DNA from: DASPXK01 sp035637315
GTDB lineage: Bacteria; Chloroflexota; UBA6077; JACCZL01
Length of the DNA stretch: 28,107 bases
Assembly: GCA_035637315.1 (NCBI GenBank)
Contig: DASPXK010000367.1
Coordinates: 1 to 28,107 of the forward strand
Reading direction: 5' to 3'
Below are positions 1 through 6,361 of this stretch, one piece after another (the stretch's first letter is position 1; each line of letters begins with the position of its first letter). The notes beneath the pieces are model-generated. The model saw nothing but the letters and a program-made list of their open reading frames with translations. It was not told the DNA's origin and did not search any database. The position numbers and the translations under genes were made by a program.

Positions 1-125
1 AGGTCGGCCATCGTCTTCGGGTCGCAGTAACGGTTCGGCACGATCACCCGCGAGCTCATCAGCTCCTGCTCGACCTCAGGCGGCACGTACGGGTACGGCA
101 TCTCGGTGAAGTGGTAGGCCAGCAT
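1..125 (-). CDS. Luciferase-like flavin-dependent monooxygenase, N-terminal fragment
   Basis: The first 41 codons of a gene that runs off the left edge of the window. The visible protein begins MLAYHFTEMPYPYVPP and continues with VIVPNRYCDPK. This resembles the start of LLM-class (bacterial luciferase-like) flavin oxidoreductases, where an aromatic-rich FTEMPYPY stretch precedes an 'R-V-x-x-P-N-R' segment. Family members use reduced FMN or F420 to oxidise aldehydes, alkanes or sulfonates. The start is well supported by a strong AGGAGG ribosome site five bases upstream. It lies downstream of the alpha/beta hydrolase at 203-1045 on the same strand, so the two may be co-transcribed, although a large palindromic repeat separates them. 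The substrate cannot be told from so short a fragment. Confidence 0.7.
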   Translation of the reverse strand, partial: MLAYHFTEMPYPYVPPEVEQELMSSRVIVPNRYCDPKTMAD

Positions 126-164
126 CCCGTCCTCCTATGAGTGGAGATTCACCGCGAAGATTCA

Positions 165-240
165 TTCACCACAGAGGCCGCAGAGGAACGCAGAGGAAAT
201 TATTAAGAACCTCCGCGTTCCTCAGCGTCCTCTGCGGTGA
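165..240. repeat. Long imperfect inverted repeat (GCAGAGG type)
   Basis: Two arms of about 30 bases (165-196 and 210-240) pair around a short AT-rich loop. The outer 20 bases of each arm match at 17 positions and the inner 12 at 11. A related but more decayed copy lies at 5411-5472. The left-hand gene at 203-1045 takes its last codons and its TAA stop from the right arm and loop of this element. Confidence 0.75.
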
Positions 241-1045
241 CAAACCTTGTTACAGCCTCGACGAACTCGTTCGGGCGTTCCAGGTACGGATAGTGGCCCG
301 CCGCTGGCAGCACCTGGAACTGGGCGCCCGGGATGTGTGACGCGTAAGCTCGCCCGTACTCGGGCGTCACGATGCGATCGCTCTCGCCCCACAGCACCAG
401 CGTCGGGCAGTCGATCCGCGCCAAACGCCCGCGCAGCTTGGGGTCGTGCATGAACGGCTTCCATGTGAAGAGCGCCGCCGACTGGCGATTGCGCAGCAGC
501 AGAACCAGCTCCTCCTCCCCGAGGCTGGCCAGGCCCGGGATCTTCATCTCGAGCGCGCCGGCGGCCGGATCGTGCCAGGCGAGGTCGAGAAACTGCTCCG
601 GCCCGATGACGAATGTGTCGGCGATGTCGCGCTCGGTTGTCCCCGAGACTTTGATGCCCACCGCGTCGACCACGACGAGTCGTCCGATCTGGTGCGCGCA
701 GCGGACGGCCATCTCCGCCGCGATCCAGCCGCCCAGTCCCAGGCCGACCAGGTGCACCTGACTCGGGCCAAGCGACCGAATGAAATCGAGGTAGAGGTAG
801 GCGAGATCGTCGATCGTGTCCAGCTCCCTGGGTAGCTCCGATCGACCGAAGCCGGGGTGCGAGGGCGCCAACACGCGAAAGGACGCCGACAGCAGGTCCA
901 GGAACGGGTGCCAGGCGTTCAGGTACTCGAGGTCATGGAGCACGACCAGCGGCTCGCCCTGCCCGCCTGAGAACAGCTCCAGCTCGACCCCGCCGACGGT
1001 CCGAAGCTCTGACGTCCCCACCTGGTTGTCAGCTGAGGGCGTCAT
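203..1045 (-). CDS. Alpha/beta-hydrolase fold protein lacking the nucleophile serine
   Basis: A 280-residue protein of the alpha/beta-hydrolase fold, of the size and layout of meta-cleavage-product hydrolases and haloperoxidases. The oxyanion region (VVLHDLEYLNAW, about 34-45), the strand before the nucleophile elbow, the acid (Asp223 in WGESDR) and the catalytic histidine (His251 in AAGHYPYLERP) are all recognisable. The elbow reads GLGLGG (101-106), so residue 103, normally Ser, is Gly, encoded by GGA at 737-739. It is therefore either not a classical serine hydrolase or a decayed one. The last dozen residues (TAEDAEERGGS) are encoded by the palindrome at 165-240, so the natural C-terminus probably lay near FVEAVTRFV. 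A GGGCC-GAA-GGCCC hairpin touches the ATG, with only a weak AAGG inside it as ribosome site. Its neighbour downstream is the flavin monooxygenase, a usual partner in oxidative degradation. Confidence 0.85.
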   Translation of the reverse strand: MTPSADNQVGTSELRTVGGVELELFSGGQGEPLVVLHDLEYLNAWHPFLDLLSASFRVLAPSHPGFGRSELPRELDTIDDLAYLYLDFIRSLGPSQVHLVGLGLGGWIAAEMAVRCAHQIGRLVVVDAVGIKVSGTTERDIADTFVIGPEQFLDLAWHDPAAGALEMKIPGLASLGEEELVLLLRNRQSAALFTWKPFMHDPKLRGRLARIDCPTLVLWGESDRIVTPEYGRAYASHIPGAQFQVLPAAGHYPYLERPNEFVEAVTRFVTAEDAEERGGS

Positions 1046-1058
1046 GGGCCTTCGGCCC
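1046..1058 (-). promoter_or_regulatory. Hairpin abutting the start codon of the hydrolase gene
   Basis: A perfect 5-bp stem (GGGCC/GGCCC) with a three-base loop lies directly before the ATG of the minus-strand gene. It encloses the only Shine-Dalgarno-like bases, so it could hold translation low. The function is inferred. Confidence 0.3.
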
Positions 1059-1127
1059 GCCCGAGCGAGTGAAAACGTTCATTTAGTGGCAGCCCGGCCA
1101 GTCATTTCATCGGAGGACGTCGCGGCA

Positions 1128-1303
1128 TTGTCATTCTGAACGCAGTGAAGAATCCGTACCCGCAGGCCACATCTGGACACGGAGCCTTCGCTTCGCTCAG
1201 GGTGACAGGGGGGCTCAGGGTGACAGGGGGCTCAGGGTGACAGGGGGCTCAGGGTGACAAGGGGGGCTCAGGGTGACGAGGGCGGGCTCAGGGTGACAAG
1301 GGC
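1128..1303. repeat. Dispersed repeat with six tandem CTCAGGGTGAC units
   Basis: The left arm at 1128-1155 (TTGTCATTCTGAACGCAGTG followed by AAGAATCC) is the partial complement of the right part (CTTCGCTTCGCTCAGGGTGA, from 1187). This is a palindrome type often seen in environmental genomes. The right part has expanded: CTCAGGGTGAC recurs at 1196, 1214, 1231, 1248, 1267 and 1287, with a period of 17-20 bases and G-rich spacers that vary in length. No coding capacity is evident. Confidence 0.8.
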
Positions 1304-1499
1304 CACACGATAAGGTTGGCGCGATTTCTTCCCGTTCTGCGGAACGTCGTCCCACATCATGGACACTCGTAGCATAGCCAGCCTCTGGCGCGTACGCAAC
1401 ACCACGCTTTGCGTTCCGGGTGAGGCGCGGATATCGTAGAACCACCCCCGCATCGAGCGCGGGTTAGCATGCCCGAGAGTATGAAGGCCAGGCTGAAGC
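1304..1499. other. Intergenic stretch, possible promoter of the molybdenum hydroxylase genes
   Basis: There is no convincing gene here. A possible plus-strand promoter is TTGCGT (1409-1414), a 17-base spacer, and TATCGT (1432-1437), which would start transcription about 70 bases before the proposed start at 1513. A ten-codon reading frame from the ATG at 1481 ends at 1516, overlapping that start, and could couple translation. All of this is weak. Confidence 0.3.
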
Positions 1500-1507
1500 A
1501 GGTGATC
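1500..1507 (+). promoter_or_regulatory. Extended Shine-Dalgarno AGGTGATC before a CTG start
   Basis: Eight bases complementary to the usual 16S rRNA 3' end (GAUCACCU) lie five bases before the CTG at 1513. This decides in favour of that unusual start codon for the large subunit. The family would otherwise lose a conserved N-terminal block. Confidence 0.5.
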
Positions 1508-1512
1508 GTTCC

Positions 1513-3942
1513 CTGAGTTCAACAGCCGACCCGAAGAGCCATCGCGCGATCGGTCGGTCGCCGGTCCGGGTTGATGGCCTCCAGAAGGTCACAGGCAGCG
1601 CGGCCTACGTGCCGGCCATGCACAGACCGGGCATGCTCCACGTCGCGCTGGTTCGCTCCCAGTCCCCGCACGCTCGCCTAGTGTCGGTCGACACCGCGCG
1701 CTGCGCGTCAGTCCCAGGTGTGCGGCTCGTCTTGACCGGCCCTGACCTGCCGGGTATTCCTGACCTCGACCCTTGGATCGGGCCCGCCTTCAAGGACCAT
1801 CCGCTGCTTGCGATCGACAAGGTCCGCTTCGTCGGCGAACCGATCGCGGCCGTCGTGGCCGAGAGCGTGGAAGCCGCCGGCGAGGGCGCGGCGCTGGTGG
1901 AAGTCGAATATGCGGAGCTGCCGGCTGTCTTCGACGCGCGAATAGCTGCTCAGCCCGGCGCGCCGTTGGTCCACGAGCGAGTCGAGCCAGCCCGCGCCTT
2001 TCCCGACCTGGCCCACCTGCCGACCCTCACTGGTACCAACGTCTGTTACCAGTACAGGCTCCGCCGCGGCGACGTCGAAGCCGGTTTCAAGGCAGCCGAC
2101 TTCGTGTTCGAGGACGCTTTCAGCTCGCCTCCGGCCCAGCACGCCTCGCTGGAGCCTCACGCTTACCTGGCCGAGGCCGAGCCGGACGGTAAGCTGACCA
2201 TCTGGAGCACCACTCAGACGCCCTCATTCGTTCGGAGTGAGCTGGCGGACGCGTTTCATTTGCCCCTGAACCGGGTGCGGGTACGAGTGCCGTATTTGGG
2301 CGGCGGCTACGGCGGCAAGATGTACGACAAGCACGAGCCCCTGGTCGCGCTGCTAGCCCGCCTGACCGGGCGACCGGTCAAGCTCGTCCTGAGCCGCGGC
2401 GAGGAGTTCCACACCATCACCAAGCATGGAGCCAACATTCACCTCAAGACCGGGGTCATGCGCGACGGCCGGATCGTCGCGCGTCACGTGCAGATCTTCT
2501 GGGACACTGGCGCCTACGCCGACATCGGCCCGCGGGTGGCCGGCAAGACGGGCTTCGCTTCGGCCGGCCCGTACCGCATCGAGCACGTCTGGGTCGATTC
2601 ATACTGCGTCTACACCAACAAGCCGCCGGCCGGGGCGTTTCGCGGCTTCGGGATGCCGCAGGTCGTCTGGGCTCATGAGCGGCAGGCTGACCTGATCGCC
2701 CGGCGGTTGGGCATCGACCCACTCGACTTTCGGCTGCGCCAGACGCTCGACGAGGGCGATGAGTTCGCGACGGGGACGGCGCTCCAGTCGAGCGGCCTGC
2801 GCGCCTGCCTGGAGCAGGCCGCCGAGGCGATCGATTGGGGTTCTCGACATAAGGCTCATAGTGCGCACTTCAGTGCGCCCGAAGACGCTGAAGCGCCCAT
2901 TACGAACCTCCGCCGCGGCAAGGGCATCGCCTGTGGCCTCAAGGCGGTCATCTTCCCGTCGACCTCGAGCGCCATCGTGACCCTCAATGCCGACGCCAGC
3001 GCGACCGTCTATACCAGCACCGTCGAGATGGGCCAGGGCTCGGAGACGACCATGGCCCAGTTCGCGGCCGAAGTCCTGGGCCTGCCGCTGGAGAAGATAC
3101 AGGTCCACCCGCCGGATACCGACATCACTCCATACGACACGATCACGGCCGGCAGCCGCTCCACCTACCACATGGGCAACGCGGTCCGCCTGGCGGCCGA
3201 CGACGTACGGTGCCAGGTGCTCGACGCCGCCGCCCAGCGACTCGAAGTCAGCTCCGCGGACCTGGAGATGGCGGACGGGGACGTGTTCGTGCGCGGCGCC
3301 AAAGAGCGGCGGGTGAGCTTGCCGGACCTGTTCAGCCTCAGCTTTGGCGGCCGAGGTAGCACCGTCGTCGGGCACGGCCGTTTTACCCCCACGACCGCCC
3401 CGGTCGACCCGGAGTCCGGGATGTCGGCCAAGTCCACCGAGTACTGGTTCCCGGGCGCAACGGCGGTCGAAGTCGAGGTGGACGACCAGACCGGGCGGGT
3501 GGATGTCTTGCGGGTCGCCGCCGCGGCGGACGTCGGCACAGCCGTCCATCCGGCCCATTGCCGGCAGCAGATCGTCGGCGCGACGAGCATGGCGCTGAGC
3601 CTGGCGCTGTTCGAGGAGATCGTCTTCGACGGCGGGCACGTGGTCAATCCCAGCCTGGCGGATTACATGCTGGCCAGTGCGCTCGACGTGCCGCCCGAGA
3701 TCGTGCCAATCGTCGTTCAGGTACCCCACCCGGGCGGGCCGTTTGGCGCCAAAGGTGTCGGCGAGACCGCCATCTTCAGCCTGGCTCCGGCGATCGCGAA
3801 CGCGGTCGCGGACGCTGTCGGCGTCTCGCTCGTCGACCTGCCGATAACTCCCGAGCGCGTGCTCCAGGCGATCTCAGTCGCTAAAGCGCCCACTACGAAC
3901 CGCGCTGGCAGTGCGCACTTCAGTGCGCCCTCGGATCGATGA
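1513..3942 (+). CDS. Molybdenum hydroxylase large subunit (xanthine dehydrogenase family)
   Basis: The Moco-binding catalytic subunit of a xanthine dehydrogenase/aldehyde oxidase-type hydroxylase, about 809 residues if started at the CTG. It inserts a water-derived oxygen into an aldehyde or N-heterocycle. Motifs in order, numbered from the CTG: the N-terminal IGRSPVRVDGLQKVTG block, GGGYGGK (about 262-268) and GAFRGFGMPQ (about 374-383) around the molybdopterin, EMGQGSETT (about 504-512), and GAKGVGET (about 745-752) with the catalytic Glu. The CO-dehydrogenase signature AYxCSFR is absent, so this is not CoxL. Without a 5' extension the first usable start is GTG 1609, which would delete the conserved block; the frame is open back to 1468 with no ATG, GTG or TTG in between. 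A palindromic element is inserted in frame at 2854-2907, and the last 20 or so residues come from a second one. The TGA overlaps the ATG of the 2Fe-2S subunit. No FAD subunit is nearby. Confidence 0.9.
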   Translation: MSSTADPKSHRAIGRSPVRVDGLQKVTGSAAYVPAMHRPGMLHVALVRSQSPHARLVSVDTARCASVPGVRLVLTGPDLPGIPDLDPWIGPAFKDHPLLAIDKVRFVGEPIAAVVAESVEAAGEGAALVEVEYAELPAVFDARIAAQPGAPLVHERVEPARAFPDLAHLPTLTGTNVCYQYRLRRGDVEAGFKAADFVFEDAFSSPPAQHASLEPHAYLAEAEPDGKLTIWSTTQTPSFVRSELADAFHLPLNRVRVRVPYLGGGYGGKMYDKHEPLVALLARLTGRPVKLVLSRGEEFHTITKHGANIHLKTGVMRDGRIVARHVQIFWDTGAYADIGPRVAGKTGFASAGPYRIEHVWVDSYCVYTNKPPAGAFRGFGMPQVVWAHERQADLIARRLGIDPLDFRLRQTLDEGDEFATGTALQSSGLRACLEQAAEAIDWGSRHKAHSAHFSAPEDAEAPITNLRRGKGIACGLKAVIFPSTSSAIVTLNADASATVYTSTVEMGQGSETTMAQFAAEVLGLPLEKIQVHPPDTDITPYDTITAGSRSTYHMGNAVRLAADDVRCQVLDAAAQRLEVSSADLEMADGDVFVRGAKERRVSLPDLFSLSFGGRGSTVVGHGRFTPTTAPVDPESGMSAKSTEYWFPGATAVEVEVDDQTGRVDVLRVAAAADVGTAVHPAHCRQQIVGATSMALSLALFEEIVFDGGHVVNPSLADYMLASALDVPPEIVPIVVQVPHPGGPFGAKGVGETAIFSLAPAIANAVADAVGVSLVDLPITPERVLQAISVAKAPTTNRAGSAHFSAPSDR
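2854..2907 (+). repeat. Palindromic element copy A, in frame inside the large subunit
   Basis: A 54-base (18-codon) copy with ends GCTCATAG and TTACGAAC, a first hairpin GCGCACTTCAGTGCGC and a second, shorter one CGCTGAAGCG. It is translated as AHSAHFSAPEDAEAPITN. It lies in a variable linker between IDWGS and RRGKGIACGLK, where relatives are expected to have a short loop. Confidence 0.8.
3879..3930 (+). repeat. Palindromic element copy B at the 3' end of the large subunit gene
   Basis: The two halves of the element occur in reversed order: CGCTAAAGCG through CTACGAAC (3879-3900), eight spacer bases, then the CGCACTTCAGTGCG hairpin half (to 3930). The product ends AKAPTTNRAGSAHFSAPSDR, which extends the expected C-terminus (near TPERVLQAI). 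It looks like the remains of two adjacent copies. Confidence 0.7.
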
Positions 3943-4436
3943 GGCCGGTTCAGCTCACGATCAACGGCGAGCCGCGCGCGATCGAGGTCGCGGAGACCGC
4001 GCTGCTGCTGGAGGTGCTCCGCGAGCAGTGCGGCCTGTTCAGCGTCCGCGAGGGTTGCGGCGTCGGCCAGTGTGGGACGTGTACGGTCCTGCTGGATGGG
4101 CGCCCGGTGAGCAGTTGTCTGCTGCTGGCCGCCCTCCAGGACGGCCGCAGCGTCGAGACGCTCGAGGGCCTCGGGCGGCCTGAGCTGGGGGAGCTGGACC
4201 CGATTCAGGCTGTCTTCCTCGAGCACGAGGCCTTCCAGTGCGGCTACTGCACGCCGGGCTTCATCCTGTCGGTCAAGGCGCTGCTGGCCGAAAGGCCGGA
4301 TCCGACGCCCGAGGAGGCACGTGAATACCTGGCCGGCAATCTCTGCCGCTGCGGCGCGTATCCGGAGATACTTAAGGCCACGGCCGCTGCGAGCGCCCGA
4401 TTGAGGGGAGTCCAGGGTTCGGAGTGCGCACTTTAG
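3939..4436 (+). CDS. 2Fe-2S subunit of the molybdenum hydroxylase
   Basis: The 165-residue electron-transfer subunit of the xanthine dehydrogenase family. The N-terminal plant-ferredoxin-type cluster is held by the cysteines of EGCGVGQCGTCTVLLDG and the following SSC. The C-terminal all-helical domain has the second cluster in CGYCTPGF and CRCGAYPEI. The ATG overlaps the TGA of the large subunit (ATGA), so translation is coupled, in the order large then small. The last residues (SECAL) and the TAG stop lie inside palindromic element copy C. In the other copies this position reads TTCAGTG, here TTTAGTG, so the stop arose in or with the element. A separate FAD subunit, usual for three-part enzymes, is missing from the window. 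Two-subunit enzymes such as isoquinoline 1-oxidoreductase work without one, but the real partner could lie elsewhere. Confidence 0.92.
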   Translation: MRPVQLTINGEPRAIEVAETALLLEVLREQCGLFSVREGCGVGQCGTCTVLLDGRPVSSCLLLAALQDGRSVETLEGLGRPELGELDPIQAVFLEHEAFQCGYCTPGFILSVKALLAERPDPTPEEAREYLAGNLCRCGAYPEILKATAAASARLRGVQGSECAL

Positions 4437-4473
4437 TGCGCCGCCAGGCCGACCTGGTCGGCCCACTACGAAC
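4417..4473 (+). repeat. Palindromic element copy C, complete 57-base form
   Basis: A complete 57-base copy: GTTCGGAG and CTACGAAC ends, first hairpin GCGCACTTTAGTGCGC, second hairpin AGGCCGACCTGGTCGGCC. It covers the stop codon of the 2Fe-2S subunit gene (TAG at 4434-4436) and part of the spacer before the next gene. Confidence 0.85.
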
Positions 4474-4494
4474 GAAAGGCGGGAGGGCGAGAGA

Positions 4495-5394
4495 ATGAAG
4501 CGCAAGATCACCACAGAATACAGCCAGGCCGTGTTCAACCTGCCCTGGCTGGTGGCGGACGAAGAGGGCCTATTCGCGGACGAGGGGCTAGAAGTCGAGT
4601 TCGTCTGGGGAATCGACCGAGAGCGGGGCCTGCCGCCCGAGACCGACCCCACGCGCGTGGACCCGTTCTGGAGGCATGCGCCCTTCGAAGAGCGGACCGC
4701 CCAGTTCTTCAACGCCTGCGAGTGGGGCCAGATCCGCCGCTCCGAAGCCAGCTCGGTTGGCGGGCGAATCGTCTGGATGCGCCCGGCCGTCGTCAGCCAG
4801 GGGATCTTCGTCCGACCTGATTCCCCGATCAGTCACCCGCAGGGCTTGCGCGATAGGGCAGTCGCCGTGAACTTTCACGCCGGATCTCACTATCTGACCC
4901 TGCAGATGCTCGAGGGCTTCATGGAGCGCGCGGAGATCAACGTGGTCCATCTGGGGCAGGCCAGGCTGCGGTACGAGGCCATGCTCGAGGGGTCGGTCGA
5001 CGCGGCGGCGCTGATGGAGCCGTACATCGCCCTGGCCGAGAAGACCGGCTGCAAGCTGATCGTGGAAGCCCACTACGCTGGCTCGGAGATCGCGCCGCCT
5101 GACGTCGACCGCCCGACCTTCGAGGCGATCAACCGCGCGGTCCGGAAGGCGGTCCAGCTCATCAACGCGGACAAGATGAAGTATCTCCATCACCTCCTCG
5201 CAGACGTACCGCCGGAGCTGGGATCGCTCTCTCCCCAGGACTTCAGGCTGTCCAGGCTGCGCTACGTGGAGCCACAGCCGTACCCGCCCGGCGAGTTCGA
5301 GAAGACCCATGCCTGGATGGTGAGCTGGGGCCTGGCTCCCGCAGATGCCGCCTTCGAGACGCTGGTCGACAATCGGATCGGAGTGCCCAGTTAG
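4495..5394 (+). CDS. Soluble NMT1/SsuA-like periplasmic-binding-fold protein
   Basis: A 299-residue protein that resembles the type 2 periplasmic-binding fold of the NMT1/THI5, SsuA and PhnD group. Segments that show this are an N-terminal 'YSQAVFNLPWLVADEEGLFADEGLEVEF' type start (residues about 9-36), the central hinge with HPQGLRDRAVAVNFHAGS, and GSVDAAALMEPYIALAEKTG. Family members bind small organic ligands for ABC import or act as enzymes. There is no signal peptide and no lipobox: the protein starts MKRKITTEYSQ. A good ribosome site (GGGAGG) precedes the ATG. So it either stays in the cytoplasm or is exported by an unseen route. It lacks the CCCFC motif of THI5, so thiamine-pyrimidine synthesis is not supported. 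It lies 58 bases after the hydroxylase subunits and before the IclR regulator, so a sensing or ligand-delivery role for the same substrate is possible. Confidence 0.7.
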   Translation: MKRKITTEYSQAVFNLPWLVADEEGLFADEGLEVEFVWGIDRERGLPPETDPTRVDPFWRHAPFEERTAQFFNACEWGQIRRSEASSVGGRIVWMRPAVVSQGIFVRPDSPISHPQGLRDRAVAVNFHAGSHYLTLQMLEGFMERAEINVVHLGQARLRYEAMLEGSVDAAALMEPYIALAEKTGCKLIVEAHYAGSEIAPPDVDRPTFEAINRAVRKAVQLINADKMKYLHHLLADVPPELGSLSPQDFRLSRLRYVEPQPYPPGEFEKTHAWMVSWGLAPADAAFETLVDNRIGVPS

Positions 5395-5410
5395 GGCAGT
5401 TGCACCCCCG

Positions 5411-5472
5411 AGACGCAGAGGCCGCGGGGCGATCAGCATGGAGATCTCTGGGCCCTCCGCGTCTGCGTGGTG
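5411..5472. repeat. Decayed GCAGAGG-type inverted repeat
   Basis: The arms ACGCAGAGGCC (from 5413) and CCTCCGCGTCTGCGTGGTG (5454-5472) are partial complements and match the element at 165-240. It fills the gap between the binding-fold gene and the IclR gene. Confidence 0.55.
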
Positions 5473-5485
5473 AATTGGGTTTACA

Positions 5486-6361
5486 GTGGTCGCAAGCGTG
5501 AAGTCGAGAAGGGCGGCTGGGGAGGCTTCGGTGCGCGCGGTCGAGCGGGCTGTGACGTTGCTGTTCATCCTGGCCGAGCAGCAGCGCCTGGCTCGTAGTG
5601 CGCACTTCAGTGCGTTGCCAGGCCGACCAGGTCGGCCTACTACGAACGTCGGCGGCCAGAGCTTGAACGAACTGGGGCGGGAGCTCGGCTGCAGCAAGAG
5701 CACCGTTCACCGCCTGCTGGCGACGCTCGAGCGGCTCGAGGTGGTCGAACGGGACAGCAGCTCGCGCCGCTACCGCCTGGGCCAACGGGTCCAGGAGCTG
5801 GCGCGGGACAGCTGGCCGGCCCGTGACCTGCGCCAGCTCGCGTTACCGGTCATGGAGCAGCTTCGCGACGCCTGCGAGGAGACGGTCACGCTGCATCTGC
5901 TGGACGGGGCCGATCACGTCGTGATCGACCAGTACGAGAGCCGACAGGAGATTCGACGCAGCCTGCCACTTGGCCAGCGGATCCCGCTTCTCCGCGGGGC
6001 CACGGCTAAGGCGATCCTGGCGTTCCTGCCCAACGAGCAGACTCGCGCGATCCTGGCCCAGACGCGGACCCCGGAGCATGAGGGCCCTACGGTCGACGAG
6101 CTGGCGGACATACGCCGCCTCGGCTTCACCTCGAGCGCGGCCGAGCGGGTGCCGGGCGGCTCGGCGATCTCGGCCCCGATTCAAGACCGCTCCGGGCGAG
6201 TATGCGCGGCGCTGAGCATCTCCGGGCCTAGCTTTCGCTTCACCGCGGCCCGCGCGACCCGCTGGGGCCCGGAGCTGGTCCGGGCTGCCCGGCGGGTCAG
6301 CGCGGGCCTGGGGTATGATGGCCAGGCGGAGGGAGGGAGCGATGGTGACCGTGGCTTCTAG
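5486..6361 (+). CDS. IclR-family transcriptional regulator with an insertion in its DNA-binding domain
   Basis: A 291-residue IclR-type regulator. The N-terminal winged helix reads VRAVERAVTLLFILAE (helix 1, about 17-32), then SLNELGRELGCSKSTVHRLLATLERLEVV (about 58-86) with the recognition helix KSTVHRLLATLE. The C-terminal effector domain shows LPLGQRIPLLRGATAKAILAFLP and the closing RVPGGSAISAPIQDRSGRVCAALSISGP. In normal members six to ten residues join helix 1 to SLNELG. Here 19 codons of palindromic element D (ARSAHFSALPGRPGRPTTN) are added. The start may be GTG 5486 or GTG 5498; neither has a strong ribosome site. The end overlaps the next hydrolase by 20 bases. It probably controls the surrounding catabolic genes in response to an aromatic or carboxylic effector. 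Whether it still binds DNA normally is open. Confidence 0.92.
   Translation: MVASVKSRRAAGEASVRAVERAVTLLFILAEQQRLARSAHFSALPGRPGRPTTNVGGQSLNELGRELGCSKSTVHRLLATLERLEVVERDSSSRRYRLGQRVQELARDSWPARDLRQLALPVMEQLRDACEETVTLHLLDGADHVVIDQYESRQEIRRSLPLGQRIPLLRGATAKAILAFLPNEQTRAILAQTRTPEHEGPTVDELADIRRLGFTSSAAERVPGGSAISAPIQDRSGRVCAALSISGPSFRFTAARATRWGPELVRAARRVSAGLGYDGQAEGGSDGDRGF
5591..5647 (+). repeat. Palindromic element copy D, in frame inside the IclR gene
   Basis: 57 bases, exactly the length of copy C: ends GCTCGTAG and CTACGAAC, first hairpin CGCACTTCAGTGCG, second hairpin AGGCCGACCAGGTCGGCCT. It adds 19 codons to the loop between the first helix and the helix-turn-helix of the regulator. Confidence 0.88.

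Noticed and set aside
1196..1297. Regular short repeats resembling a CRISPR array
   Set aside because: Units are only about 11 conserved bases with 6-9 base G-rich spacers, too short for CRISPR, and no cas genes are present.
1513..4436. Carbon monoxide dehydrogenase (CoxLS)
   Set aside because: The large subunit has GAFRGFGMP, not the AYxCSFR active-site loop of form I CO dehydrogenase, and the FAD subunit CoxM is missing.
4495..5394. THI5-type thiamine-pyrimidine synthase
   Set aside because: The CCCFC active-site motif is absent and the context is catabolic.
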